DNA of 30,602 nucleotides, taken from contig NZ_NGLE02000002.1 in NCBI RefSeq assembly GCF_002140715.2, forward strand, positions 1-30,602, written 5' to 3'. Source of the stretch: Enterococcus sp. 4G2_DIV0659 (GTDB lineage: Bacteria; Bacillota; Bacilli; Lactobacillales; Enterococcaceae). Shown in pieces: positions 5,158-13,246 of this stretch (the stretch's first letter is position 1; every line of letters starts with the position of its first letter). Made by a program: the position numbers and the translations under genes. The notes under the pieces are model-generated. The model was not told the DNA's origin. It made no database searches and worked only from the letters and a program-made list of their open reading frames with translations.

Positions 5158-7755
5158 ATGAAAAAAAAGGAATTACACAAGAAAATTAGTAAAGGAGTCA
5201 CGTATCTGTCGTTAATGACGTTACTTTCTCCTATTGTTTTACAAGGGCGGCAAGTATTTGCGGAGTCGACAAGTAGCAGCGAATCAACAGAAGAATCAGA
5301 AACTCCCTCTTCAAAAGAAACGACAACGGATACTGAAAAAGAAGGGATGACCGTTGGTGATTTAAATATTCAATTACCTACAATGGAAAGTTTAAGCCCT
5401 GAAACACCAGTTTTTAGTAAGGACGAGAATGGCAAAATGTACCAGGTAGGACAAACAGAGGATGGACGAATTATTCAATCTTCAGCTGTGACGAACCCTT
5501 TGTTGAGAGGTATCGGTAATGTACAAGGCGAGATTATTAGAATCACTATTGCTGGGGTTCTCTATGAAGGTATTAAAATTACTGTCGATGGCAAAGGGGC
5601 TTTGTGTATAGATCAACATTTAAGAGCACCGTTTGAGCCAAATGTTCCTTATGATAATGGATCTCCCTATGAGAATAATGGAGCATTAGCTATTCTTTCT
5701 TATGGGGCATATGGACCGTTAAATCCCAATCCAACAGATGAAGAAATTCTATTAACAGAAATTGCATTAAGGAACTGGTTAACGGGTAAATTGACACCAA
5801 GCGAAGCAGTATCAAATTCACACCCGTATATTGCAGATTTAATTGAAAAAGCCAAAAATGGTGATTTTATCATACAGAGTTTTGAATTTAATAAACACAA
5901 CTTAGAATCAACGATTGTTGGAAACGAACAAGTTTCAGAGGTAATCAAAACTAGTGGTTCTAAAGAAAACTATGTTTCAATTCCTGTTCCTCAAGGTGTT
6001 ACATTAACAAATATAACAACTGGACAGAAGGTTACGAATGGAAATGCAAAAGTCTATGGTGGACAATCATTCAAAATGTCTGCACCTCTAAGTTATAACC
6101 AAAAATACAATTCAGGAAATTTGATGGCTGCATTTGGTAAACCAGCTGCAATTGTATTTACTCCATTTGATGTTGGATATCAACGATTAATGCAAGGCAA
6201 ATTTGATGATCCACAAGAAGTAGCCCCTATTTCAGTAAATTTTTTCGCAAGAGAAGGGCAACTTCAAATTGGAAAACAAGATCAAGTAACAAAACAAATG
6301 GTTCCAAATACTACGTACACAGGCACGATCGGCAGCGATAAAGTAACCTTTACAACAGGTGCGGACGGTTGGGCACCAATCTCTGAAAAGTATATTGATG
6401 GAACACCTTATAACCTTGTTGAAACAGCTGTACCAGCTGGTTATACATTAGATCAAACACCAATCACAGGTACGATCAAAGCCGCAGAAACGACAAAAAT
6501 TACGCAACAAAATAACCACCAAAAAGCAGTGGTGACATGGGAAAAAGAAAAAGAAGTGTTCGATGCTGAAGAAACAGCGCTGAAAGGAACACCTGTATAT
6601 AAAGATATTCCCCTAGAAGGCGCTGAATTTACGAATAAAAACAACAATGATACGACTGCACCCGACCAAGAGACAGTCTTAACACCAGCAGGAGAATACC
6701 TTGATACTATGGTAACCGATGCTGAAGGGAAAGGAAAGAGTGTTATTCCTTTCGTTAATGGAGAACAAAATGAGTATGTATTTGATGAAACGAACGAACC
6801 TGAAAACTATCGCCAATTTGAACCAGTTACATTCAATGTACCTTATGAAGTATCAACAGTTGACGTAGCAACATATGACTTAGGTATTTTCAAAAATGAG
6901 TTGAAAACAGGCGAAATTGACTTTAACAAGAAATCTGATTTAGATTTATCTTCCCTTTTAAATATTACAGGCGCTAAAATTCATGTTGAAGGACTAAGCG
7001 AAAACACAAAAGACGTGAACTTCACCTTCACTACAAGCGCTGAAACGAACAAACTGAAGCTAAAAGAAGGACAATATCGCTTCTCAGAAGTGGAATATCC
7101 TGACGGTTGGACGATTTCACCAAATCAACCACATTCAATGATTGTTGAAGTCAAAGACAACACGAAAAGTACCATTAATTGGGAAAATACAAAGATTCCT
7201 ATGAAAATTACGACATTGTTTGCAACTGTAGATGGTAAAAAAGTAATTGATCCAACAAAAGACAATAAACTTGAAGATACAGTGAAAGCTACTGATGCAT
7301 GGATCAACACACCTATGACGTTCTACACTGAATTCGTTGCAGTGAAGTATAACAACGGCGTAATCATTAACCAACGTGTAGTCGGAACGGACGAAACTGA
7401 TAAAACATTTAAAGAAAAAAATGAAGAATTCAAAGTTCCGTTGGATCTGAAAAAAGATACACTAAAAGAAGGGGAAGCGTTAGTTGCTACCCATGTTGCC
7501 AAAGATAAAGACGGTAATGTAATTGCTGAAGAAACAGATCTATACAACAAAGATCAAACCGTTGTTACTGAAACAGCAAAAGTACCAGAAACACCTAAAA
7601 AAATAGTAACACCTAGCACACCAGCAAAAACAGGATCACTACCAAGCACAGGCGAAACAATCCAATCAACAATCATGATGATTGGATTTACAATCGCAGC
7701 AGCTGTTGCTTATCTTTTTGTTTACAAAAAAGCAGAAACTGACAATGTAGCATAA
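5158..7755 (+). CDS. LPSTG-anchored surface adhesin with thioester-like domain and prealbumin-like repeats
   Basis: 865 residues. Signal peptide 1-35 (cleavage after VFA), then a Ser/Glu/Thr-rich linker to about 65. Residues about 125-220 resemble a thioester domain (TED): GALCIDQHL with Cys150, and later LTEIALRNWL. In TEDs the partner of the Cys is a Gln at the position of Glu201 here, so the bond may not form. Two or three SpaA/Cna-B-like domains follow (about 363-460 with YNLVETAVPAGYTL; about 488-585; about 590-700 with YRFSEVEYPDGWTI), whose E in the 'E..APxGY'-type motif is typical of isopeptide-forming folds. Residues about 705-800 resemble VaFE-type repeats. LPSTG at 828-832, a hydrophobic segment and a charged tail mark sortase anchoring. 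The start has TTGGAGG upstream. It probably promotes contact with recipients or host surfaces; it is not related to PrgB-type aggregation substance as far as I can see. Confidence 0.9.
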   Translation: MKKKELHKKISKGVTYLSLMTLLSPIVLQGRQVFAESTSSSESTEESETPSSKETTTDTEKEGMTVGDLNIQLPTMESLSPETPVFSKDENGKMYQVGQTEDGRIIQSSAVTNPLLRGIGNVQGEIIRITIAGVLYEGIKITVDGKGALCIDQHLRAPFEPNVPYDNGSPYENNGALAILSYGAYGPLNPNPTDEEILLTEIALRNWLTGKLTPSEAVSNSHPYIADLIEKAKNGDFIIQSFEFNKHNLESTIVGNEQVSEVIKTSGSKENYVSIPVPQGVTLTNITTGQKVTNGNAKVYGGQSFKMSAPLSYNQKYNSGNLMAAFGKPAAIVFTPFDVGYQRLMQGKFDDPQEVAPISVNFFAREGQLQIGKQDQVTKQMVPNTTYTGTIGSDKVTFTTGADGWAPISEKYIDGTPYNLVETAVPAGYTLDQTPITGTIKAAETTKITQQNNHQKAVVTWEKEKEVFDAEETALKGTPVYKDIPLEGAEFTNKNNNDTTAPDQETVLTPAGEYLDTMVTDAEGKGKSVIPFVNGEQNEYVFDETNEPENYRQFEPVTFNVPYEVSTVDVATYDLGIFKNELKTGEIDFNKKSDLDLSSLLNITGAKIHVEGLSENTKDVNFTFTTSAETNKLKLKEGQYRFSEVEYPDGWTISPNQPHSMIVEVKDNTKSTINWENTKIPMKITTLFATVDGKKVIDPTKDNKLEDTVKATDAWINTPMTFYTEFVAVKYNNGVIINQRVVGTDETDKTFKEKNEEFKVPLDLKKDTLKEGEALVATHVAKDKDGNVIAEETDLYNKDQTVVTETAKVPETPKKIVTPSTPAKTGSLPSTGETIQSTIMMIGFTIAAAVAYLFVYKKAETDNVA

Positions 7756-7765
7756 GTTAAACACT

Positions 7766-7801
7766 AAAAGCGATGAACTTTAACAAGTTTGTCGCTTTTT
7801 T
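7766..7801 (+). terminator. Intrinsic terminator after the adhesin
   Basis: AAAAGCGA (7766) and AACTT (7776) pair with AAGTT (7785) and TCGCTTTT (7792), with a two-base mismatch between, followed by more T. Confidence 0.85.
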
Positions 7802-7825
7802 ATTATGTAGGAAAGGAAAAGAGCT

Positions 7826-8299
7826 ATGCCGAATTATTCAATTAATGAAAAGGAGTGTGACCCTCATTCACCTTGTATTGATCTAAGCGAGTTGTCGAGT
7901 TATTTGTTAATACCGTCAAAGTTTATAGAGACACACCAACGAATTAAGATTTATCACAACAGGAAGACTCTAGAAATACATTATTCTATTTTGCCGTCTT
8001 ATTTTTGTCATTGTCAAACGTATCAGAAAAAACCTAGACAAGAACTTGAATTTTTAGGGATCATACACCCGAATGGTCAAGTGGAGGAATTGAAAATAAA
8101 GTACAGCGCATTTGTTGAAGGGGTATTTTATTTCTATATAAAACGTCGTACTCGAAAAATAGTAGTAGTAAAAAATTTACCAGGAGGAACATATGAAGAA
8201 AAAAACACTAAGTCTACTCTTAGCCAGCGTATTATTCAGCAACGTCTTGCCTTTAACGACCTTTGCGGAAGAAGTGCAACAGACACCGCTAGAATCTAG
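7826..8299 (+). CDS. Hypothetical Cys/His-containing protein overlapping the next gene
   Basis: 157 residues from ATG 7826, preceded by GAAAGGAAAAG. The first 120 residues look like a real protein: mixed composition, several Cys and His (ECDPHSPC, YFCHCQTY), beta-rich C-terminal part. The last 36 codons overlap the first 107 bases of the hydrolase gene in another frame, including that gene's ribosome site and signal peptide. Such a long same-strand overlap is unusual, so either the protein truly ends there or a stop has been lost. Family not recognised. Zinc binding by the Cys/His cluster near residues 11-17 and 60-64 is possible. Confidence 0.55.
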   Translation: MPNYSINEKECDPHSPCIDLSELSSYLLIPSKFIETHQRIKIYHNRKTLEIHYSILPSYFCHCQTYQKKPRQELEFLGIIHPNGQVEELKIKYSAFVEGVFYFYIKRRTRKIVVVKNLPGGTYEEKNTKSTLSQRIIQQRLAFNDLCGRSATDTARI

Positions 8300-9443
8300 T
8301 GAACAGGCGCAAGAAGTAGAAGCAAGTACAAGTGAATCGATCACAGAAGAAGCGCCTAGTCAGGAAACCGCACCGTCTACAGAAACAACAAAAGACAGTC
8401 AACCGACAGAAACGACCGAATCAAGTGCTGAAACCATTCCTTCAGAAAACCCTACACCTGAAGGAGTGGCAACACCGCCAACTGAAGTTGTTCAGGAAGA
8501 ACCACTAGTAAACGAAGTGACCATTCCCGTGGAATCAGCTTCTATTCATTTTGAAAAAAATACGACCACAGAAGAATTTATCGCTCGTATTGGTGAGCAA
8601 GCTCGTTCTGTAGGGCAAGAAAACGACCTATTCGCTTCGGTTATGCTCGCCCAGGCAATCCTTGAATCAGGATCAGGTGGTAGCGAGTTATCCCAGGAAC
8701 CTTACAACAATTTATTCGGTATCAAAGGTGATTACGAAGGGCAATTCGTAACGTTTGGCACGCAAGAAGACGACGGATCAGGAAACCTATATCAAGTTCA
8801 AGCAGCATTTAGAAAATATCCGACTATCAAAGAGTCTCTGGAGGACTATTCTAAGCTTCTTACAGACGGAATAGACGGTGTGCCATTGATTTATCAAGGT
8901 ACATGGAAAAGCCTTTCAGATAGCTATAAAAATGCTACAGAAGCACTAACAGGAACGTATGCGACCGATATTCTTTATGGTGAGAAATTAAATGGGTTGA
9001 TCGAGACATACAACCTCACACAGTACGACCATGAAAAAGGTGAAATCGTCGCTGGTGGTGATTTTGAACCATATAACAATGTCAATTATGATACAGGAAA
9101 TAGTTATGCCTGGGGGAATTGCACACAATACGTTTACAACCGCATTACTCAACTAGGTGGCCATGTAGATCTGAATATGGGTAACGGTCAAGATTGGGGC
9201 AGCACAGGTGTTTTAAGAGGGTTTGAAGTGTCTAATACACCCAAAGCCGGCACAGCTGTTTCATTTGCACCAGGGGTTTTAGGTGCAGATCAAACTTACG
9301 GACATGTTGCATTTGTAGAACACGTTTATGAAGACGGTTCTATTCTGATTTCTGAAATGAATGCACAGGGTTTAAATGTTGTTTCTACACGTACAATCTT
9401 AGCGGAGTATGTGGGTATGCTGACGTATGTTACACCAAAGTAA
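8193..9443 (+). CDS. Secreted bifunctional peptidoglycan hydrolase: glucosaminidase plus CHAP
   Basis: 416 residues, ATG at 8193 with CCAGGAGGAAC upstream. Signal peptide 1-25 (cleavage after TFA), then a Ser/Thr/Glu/Pro-rich linker to about 120. Residues about 125-275 form a GH73-type N-acetylglucosaminidase (FASVMLAQAILESGSGGSEL, catalytic Glu158; NNLFGIKG). Residues about 295-416 form a CHAP amidase/endopeptidase (WGNCTQYVYNR with Cys310; YGHVAFVEHV with His371). In conjugative systems the counterpart (TcpG of pCW3, PrgK of pCF10, TraG of pIP501) cuts peptidoglycan locally so the secretion channel can cross the wall. Unlike the second copy at 10331, this one has a cleavable signal and no membrane anchor, so it is probably released or held in the wall. 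Function is well supported. Confidence 0.92.
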   Translation: MKKKTLSLLLASVLFSNVLPLTTFAEEVQQTPLESSEQAQEVEASTSESITEEAPSQETAPSTETTKDSQPTETTESSAETIPSENPTPEGVATPPTEVVQEEPLVNEVTIPVESASIHFEKNTTTEEFIARIGEQARSVGQENDLFASVMLAQAILESGSGGSELSQEPYNNLFGIKGDYEGQFVTFGTQEDDGSGNLYQVQAAFRKYPTIKESLEDYSKLLTDGIDGVPLIYQGTWKSLSDSYKNATEALTGTYATDILYGEKLNGLIETYNLTQYDHEKGEIVAGGDFEPYNNVNYDTGNSYAWGNCTQYVYNRITQLGGHVDLNMGNGQDWGSTGVLRGFEVSNTPKAGTAVSFAPGVLGADQTYGHVAFVEHVYEDGSILISEMNAQGLNVVSTRTILAEYVGMLTYVTPK

Positions 9444-9461
9444 AAGAAGGAAGGGAAAATC

Positions 9462-9923
9462 ATGTCAAAGCTGCTATTAACTGAAGAATATCCACGACAA
9501 CAAAATATAGGGACAGCGCTATCTACATTTATTGACCGAATTTCTCAATTCTATGGTGGTCATATAAATGTGATCGATCGAAAACCAATCAGTCACACAG
9601 AATACTTTTATGTAGAAATTTTACTGTTTTCAAATGGTATTCAAGTGAAAGCGACGTTGCAGCGTGATCCTGAAACATTTGAAATTACGGCGACTGCCCA
9701 CAGAGAACCAAATTACAACTATCTTTCCCAAATTAACGACGAAGAATTTGATTTTTTGTGTCATTTGGCCATTTTACGAATGGCAGAATTACGGCCGCTT
9801 CCAGGTATGGAACGATCGCTTGAAGAATACGAACAACAAGAAGCTGAATTGCTGAACGTTTTAGTTCGTAAATTGATGATTGTTACAGGACAAGCAAGTG
9901 AATCAGTATCGATAAGTAGGTGA
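9462..9923 (+). CDS. Hypothetical cytoplasmic protein in the transfer operon
   Basis: 153 residues from ATG 9462, with GAAGGAAGGG upstream. No signal peptide or membrane segment. The N-terminal half is beta-rich (HINVIDRKPISHTEYFYVEILLF...) and the C-terminal half helical and acidic (ERSLEEYEQQEAELLNVL). I do not recognise the family. It lies 18 bases after the hydrolase and 7 bases before the next gene, so it is translated as part of the transfer operon. A cytoplasmic accessory role is all that can be inferred. Confidence 0.7.
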   Translation: MSKLLLTEEYPRQQNIGTALSTFIDRISQFYGGHINVIDRKPISHTEYFYVEILLFSNGIQVKATLQRDPETFEITATAHREPNYNYLSQINDEEFDFLCHLAILRMAELRPLPGMERSLEEYEQQEAELLNVLVRKLMIVTGQASESVSISR

Positions 9924-9930
9924 TTTTTTA

Positions 9931-10305
9931 GTGGAAGATCTATTTTCTATGTGTGTTTTTTTGGCATTTCCAATCTTATTTATTTGGATGACTAGCTTAG
10001 AGAAAAAGGAATTAAGCTACTTATTAAATCCAAAAAACGAACGAGAGATTGTCAAACAAACGTACTACGATGCTTCATGTAGAAAAGATTACTTAAAAAA
10101 ACTAAGAAAAATGCAAAGCGAATTAAGAGCAGAAGAAAAATTAAATCGAACGAAGAAAACTATTTTTATTAGACTATATCCTAGTAATACAGATCTACAA
10201 TACGTTGAGCGATTGATTGAAAAAATCACAAATGATTTTTATGTGAATGAATTAAAAAAAATGACAGAAAAAGAGCAGCGTTTAGATAATTGGGATCAAT
10301 TTTAA
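9931..10305 (+). CDS. Single-pass membrane protein with cytoplasmic helical domain
   Basis: 124 residues with a GTG start; AGGTGA lies upstream. An N-terminal hydrophobic segment (SMCVFLAFPILFIWMTSL, about residues 6-23) is followed by a strongly basic and helical region (DYLKKLRKMQSELRAEEKLNRTKKT) and a short folded tail. It sits between the two wall-hydrolase genes. Family unknown; location and topology suggest a small inner-membrane component of the transfer complex. Confidence 0.65.
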   Translation: MEDLFSMCVFLAFPILFIWMTSLEKKELSYLLNPKNEREIVKQTYYDASCRKDYLKKLRKMQSELRAEEKLNRTKKTIFIRLYPSNTDLQYVERLIEKITNDFYVNELKKMTEKEQRLDNWDQF

Positions 10306-10330
10306 CGAGTAGTGGAGGTGGTAGAAACAC

Positions 10331-11581
10331 ATGAAAAAAGCAAAATGGGGCTGTATGTTGTTTCCAATAATTTTGCTGTTGGGTGTTCTTTTTTTTCTTA
10401 TCGTGCTTGTTGGTGGTGAGCCAAAAAGTGAATCTGGTTGTATTCAATCAAATTGGGACAATCCAGACGATGGAAAAACAGTACCAGCTTCCATAGAAGA
10501 ATTTGTAAAAAGTCATAGGGAAGCCTATATTCTATCCTGGAAAGCAGGTGGCTTTTTACCTTCTGCAAGTATCGCTCAAACAATGGTTGAAAATGGGTTT
10601 AATTTTACGAATCCTTCAGGAACTTCATTTTGGCAGGCACACAATATGGGCGGTGTGAAAACGTCCAGAAAGGAAGATTTTCCAATTACATTAGGTGTTT
10701 TTGGAGAAGATTCTGTCGATATTACTGGAACAAAGCCAGGTACTAACGTTGGAGATAACACAGGTGGTGCTTACACATGGTTTAAAGACTACAATGCAGG
10801 CATTGTGGGAAAAGCGGAATTTATGGCACACCAAACTCTCTATACTAGAGCTATAAACAACACTGATGGTGTTAGTGCTTTGACTGCTATTTTCGAGGGA
10901 GGTTGGGCAACTGATCCATCATATCTTATGAAGCTTCTTGCAACATACAGCAGTTTAGGAACTCAATTTCAATGGTTGGACAAAGAAGCAATCTTAAAGT
11001 ATGGGTCAACACCCTATCAAGGGAAAAATGATCTTGATGAAGGCACTGTAAACGTTCCAAAAGGTGAAGAGAGCGATTCTTCAGATTGTGTTAAAACGTC
11101 AGATACAGCAGGGCAAGTAACAGGTGAAAATTCAGCGCCTACGTTGGAAGTACCAAAAGAATATCAAGGAAAATTGACACTACCACCACCGGATAGCAAA
11201 GATTATTCAGGTAATAGTTATCCATTTGGCGAGTGTACTTGGGGTGCATACAACAGAATGGCTCAAATCGGCAATCGTATTGAATGGTTTTCAGGTGATA
11301 GTGGACATGGTGGTGCATGGGGGGCAAGTGCTCGTTCGGCTGGTTATACTGTTGTCAAAGGTGAACCAAAAGTCGGTTGGGCAGCTTGTTTTCAAGGTGG
11401 TGTCGCTGGATCACTTCCACCTTATGGACACATTGCAGTTGTCGAATACGTCAATTCTGATGGCAGTATTCTAGTGAGCGAAACGAATGTAATCAACATG
11501 GGTTCAGGTACTCGATCATGGAGAGTGCTAGACAAAGGTATTGTTTCTCAACTTGAATTTATCCAAGGAAAGGGAGGATAA
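10331..11581 (+). CDS. Membrane-anchored bifunctional peptidoglycan hydrolase (TcpG/PrgK-like): glucosaminidase-like plus CHAP
   Basis: 416 residues, ATG at 10331 with GGAGGTG upstream. A hydrophobic segment at about 9-28 lacks an obvious cleavage site, so it is probably an uncleaved anchor. Residues about 50-225 are glucosaminidase/lysozyme-like (PSASIAQTMVENGF with Glu87 at the catalytic position). A Cys-containing, Asp/Ser-rich linker leads to a C-terminal CHAP domain (about 290-416) with FGECTWGAYNRM (Cys302) and YGHIAVVEYV (His367). It has the same domain order and even the same length as the hydrolase at 8193 but low direct similarity outside the catalytic motifs. It is more likely the true structural hydrolase of the secretion system, because it is membrane-bound and sits closer to the channel genes. 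Confidence 0.9.
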   Translation: MKKAKWGCMLFPIILLLGVLFFLIVLVGGEPKSESGCIQSNWDNPDDGKTVPASIEEFVKSHREAYILSWKAGGFLPSASIAQTMVENGFNFTNPSGTSFWQAHNMGGVKTSRKEDFPITLGVFGEDSVDITGTKPGTNVGDNTGGAYTWFKDYNAGIVGKAEFMAHQTLYTRAINNTDGVSALTAIFEGGWATDPSYLMKLLATYSSLGTQFQWLDKEAILKYGSTPYQGKNDLDEGTVNVPKGEESDSSDCVKTSDTAGQVTGENSAPTLEVPKEYQGKLTLPPPDSKDYSGNSYPFGECTWGAYNRMAQIGNRIEWFSGDSGHGGAWGASARSAGYTVVKGEPKVGWAACFQGGVAGSLPPYGHIAVVEYVNSDGSILVSETNVINMGSGTRSWRVLDKGIVSQLEFIQGKGG

Positions 11582-11582
11582 A

Positions 11583-12200
11583 ATGCTATACAAAAAAATA
11601 GGAACTTTAACAGTATTGACTATGATACTTCTAGTAATTAGTGGTTTAGTAGCTTACATGTATTTATCTGAATTTAGTGAAAATGATTCAAAAAAAATAG
11701 AAAAGTTACAAAAAGAAAATAAGCAGCTTAAAAAGAAAGAAAGTGAGGTAGCAGAATTGACGGATCAACTTTCACAACAGGTAGACACTCTGTACACAGA
11801 GAAAAACGGCACAGCGAATGACGACCTTACAACAGCTGCAAAAGAGTTATTTTCAACAGTCTTTGATTATTGTACAGAACGTGAAGAGGACAACGTGAAA
11901 GCAAGGAAAGATAAAGCGTTAGAATTAGGCACTAAAAAAGCAGTTGACGGGTTGTTTCCAAAAGATGCAGCTTCCAGTAATCCTTCAGTTAAAACAACTT
12001 CACACCTGAAGGGAGATCCAGAAGTGTATCTTATGCCGTCAAATGACAAACAATTAACTGCTTTAGTTGTTGTTCACTATGCAGTATCTATAGCAGGGAG
12101 TGAGGATCAACCAGGAACATTTATGTATAAAGTAAAATTTGATTCAACGGAAAATCAGTTTACCAGCGTTGAAAATGCTGGTGTAATCAATATTCAATAA
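11583..12200 (+). CDS. Single-pass membrane protein with coiled coil and extracytoplasmic domain, possible PrgL/VirB8-like
   Basis: 205 residues. Start at ATG 11583, two bases after the previous stop, with GGGAGG overlapping the end of the hydrolase gene, so translation is coupled. N-terminal membrane segment (residues 7-27), then a coiled coil (KKIEKLQKENKQLKKKESEVAEL), then about 130 residues with the helix-plus-sheet pattern of small NTF2-like domains (AAKELFSTVFDY..., then beta strands KQLTALVVVHYAV and GTFMYKVKFD). This layout matches PrgL and other VirB8-like proteins of Gram-positive systems, but the similarity is only in architecture. A terminator follows. Confidence 0.7.
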   Translation: MLYKKIGTLTVLTMILLVISGLVAYMYLSEFSENDSKKIEKLQKENKQLKKKESEVAELTDQLSQQVDTLYTEKNGTANDDLTTAAKELFSTVFDYCTEREEDNVKARKDKALELGTKKAVDGLFPKDAASSNPSVKTTSHLKGDPEVYLMPSNDKQLTALVVVHYAVSIAGSEDQPGTFMYKVKFDSTENQFTSVENAGVINIQ

Positions 12201-12205
12201 TCGTC

Positions 12206-12236
12206 AAAAAAGCAATGGTCCAAATTAGCTTTTTTT
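12206..12236 (+). terminator. Intrinsic terminator
   Basis: AAAAAAGC (12206-12213) pairs with GCTTTTTT (12228-12235), followed by another T. It could be partial and let transcription into the next genes continue. Confidence 0.7.
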
Positions 12237-12302
12237 AAAGTAGAAATTCTTCACAAAAGCTTTAGTGTAGCTGTTTGAGAAGTGGTCCCAAACTGCTAAA
12301 AA

Positions 12303-12359
12303 AATACATAAAAAGAGTAACTGTTCCAGCGTAGCGAACCGTTACTTTTTTTATGTATT
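12303..12359. terminator. Long inverted repeat, probable bidirectional terminator
   Basis: The left arm begins AATACATAAAAA and continues through AGTAAC and GTTC; the right arm is GAAC, GTTACT and a T-run into TATGTATT. The stem is over 20 bp with a few mismatches and a nine-base loop (CAGCGTAGC). A-rich left and T-rich right flanks suit termination on either strand. With the terminator at 12206 it divides the transfer operon. Confidence 0.7.
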
Positions 12360-12414
12360 CCAAATCGGCACGTCACTAGCCGATTACTTATTTTTACCTG
12401 GAGGTGAAATTTAT

Positions 12415-13245
12415 TTGTATATCGTATTTACTGCTGATCCTAGTGGATCACTTCCCTTAAATAAGAAAATTTCATTGTCTTCAGTTAATGAAATTTTGCG
12501 ACAACTGAATCAAAATTTATTAGATGCGGATCAGGAAGCAAGGATTTCGTATAACTTGCTATCTAATGAGGAAGAATGTGTATATAGTTCTTCAGCTATG
12601 TTGCCAGACCCTCGTTTTTCCTTACTTCAAACGATTCAAGAAGAGTTTGAGGTTGATTGGGATTCGGACAAGGAAGTATTTTTACAAATGCTGAAGACAG
12701 AATTTGAACGACCAGAACAGAAAAAAATGAAGAGAAAAGTATCTTCTAAGTCACTTGATAAAAATAAACTCGATAAGATATTGCCACTCGTTATTATGGT
12801 AGTTGCTTTTCTATTCATAAATTTTGCGCTGTCAAACACGCGATCTGAACTTTCAAAAATCGAAAAAAGAATTGAAAGTTCAGAAGTCGAAGAAATCCCT
12901 ACGAATAAAATTGATGCTTTTTCTCGATACTTCCTTTCAAATTATTTTAATCAAGCCAAAACAGATAAGAGCTACCAAGAAACTTTAAAAGCCTATGTTT
13001 CTGAAGATCAACTGAAGAGGTTTGAAGGAAGCAATCAACAATTAAAATCTAGTCTTTTATGGGAGATCACACAAGATAATAAGGAGTATTCTGTTTCTTA
13101 CATCGTCAGCTTGAAAGAAGACGATCAGTCAAAAACAAAGAAAATATCTTTTGCTTTATCTGAAGATAAAGACAAGACATACAAAGTAAAAGAAGTACCA
13201 AAATTAGAAGATTTTACTATGATATTAAACTTAACGGAGGAATAA
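12415..13245 (+). CDS. Transfer-operon membrane protein with cytoplasmic N-domain and extracellular C-domain
   Basis: 276 residues, TTG start at 12415 with GGAGGTG eight bases upstream. Residues 1-115 are soluble (beginning YIVFTADPSGSLPL; acidic, then Lys-rich). One membrane segment lies at about 123-141 (ILPLVIMVVAFLFINFAL), followed by a short coiled coil and an extracytoplasmic domain of about 110 residues with alternating helices and strands (KIDAFSRYFLSNYFNQAK..., YSVSYIVSLKEDDQS). The C-terminal part resembles a VirB8/TcpC-like NTF2 fold. The N-terminal domain has the feel of the small ubiquitin-like YukD/EsaB fold, but I cannot confirm that. It is followed one base later by the next gene. 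Confidence 0.7.
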   Translation: MYIVFTADPSGSLPLNKKISLSSVNEILRQLNQNLLDADQEARISYNLLSNEEECVYSSSAMLPDPRFSLLQTIQEEFEVDWDSDKEVFLQMLKTEFERPEQKKMKRKVSSKSLDKNKLDKILPLVIMVVAFLFINFALSNTRSELSKIEKRIESSEVEEIPTNKIDAFSRYFLSNYFNQAKTDKSYQETLKAYVSEDQLKRFEGSNQQLKSSLLWEITQDNKEYSVSYIVSLKEDDQSKTKKISFALSEDKDKTYKVKEVPKLEDFTMILNLTEE

Positions 13246-13246
13246 A

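Noticed and set aside
5158..7755. Aggregation substance of PrgB/Asa1 type
   Set aside because: No glucan-binding domain or RGD motifs, and the domain order (thioester-like, prealbumin-like, VaFE-like) differs.
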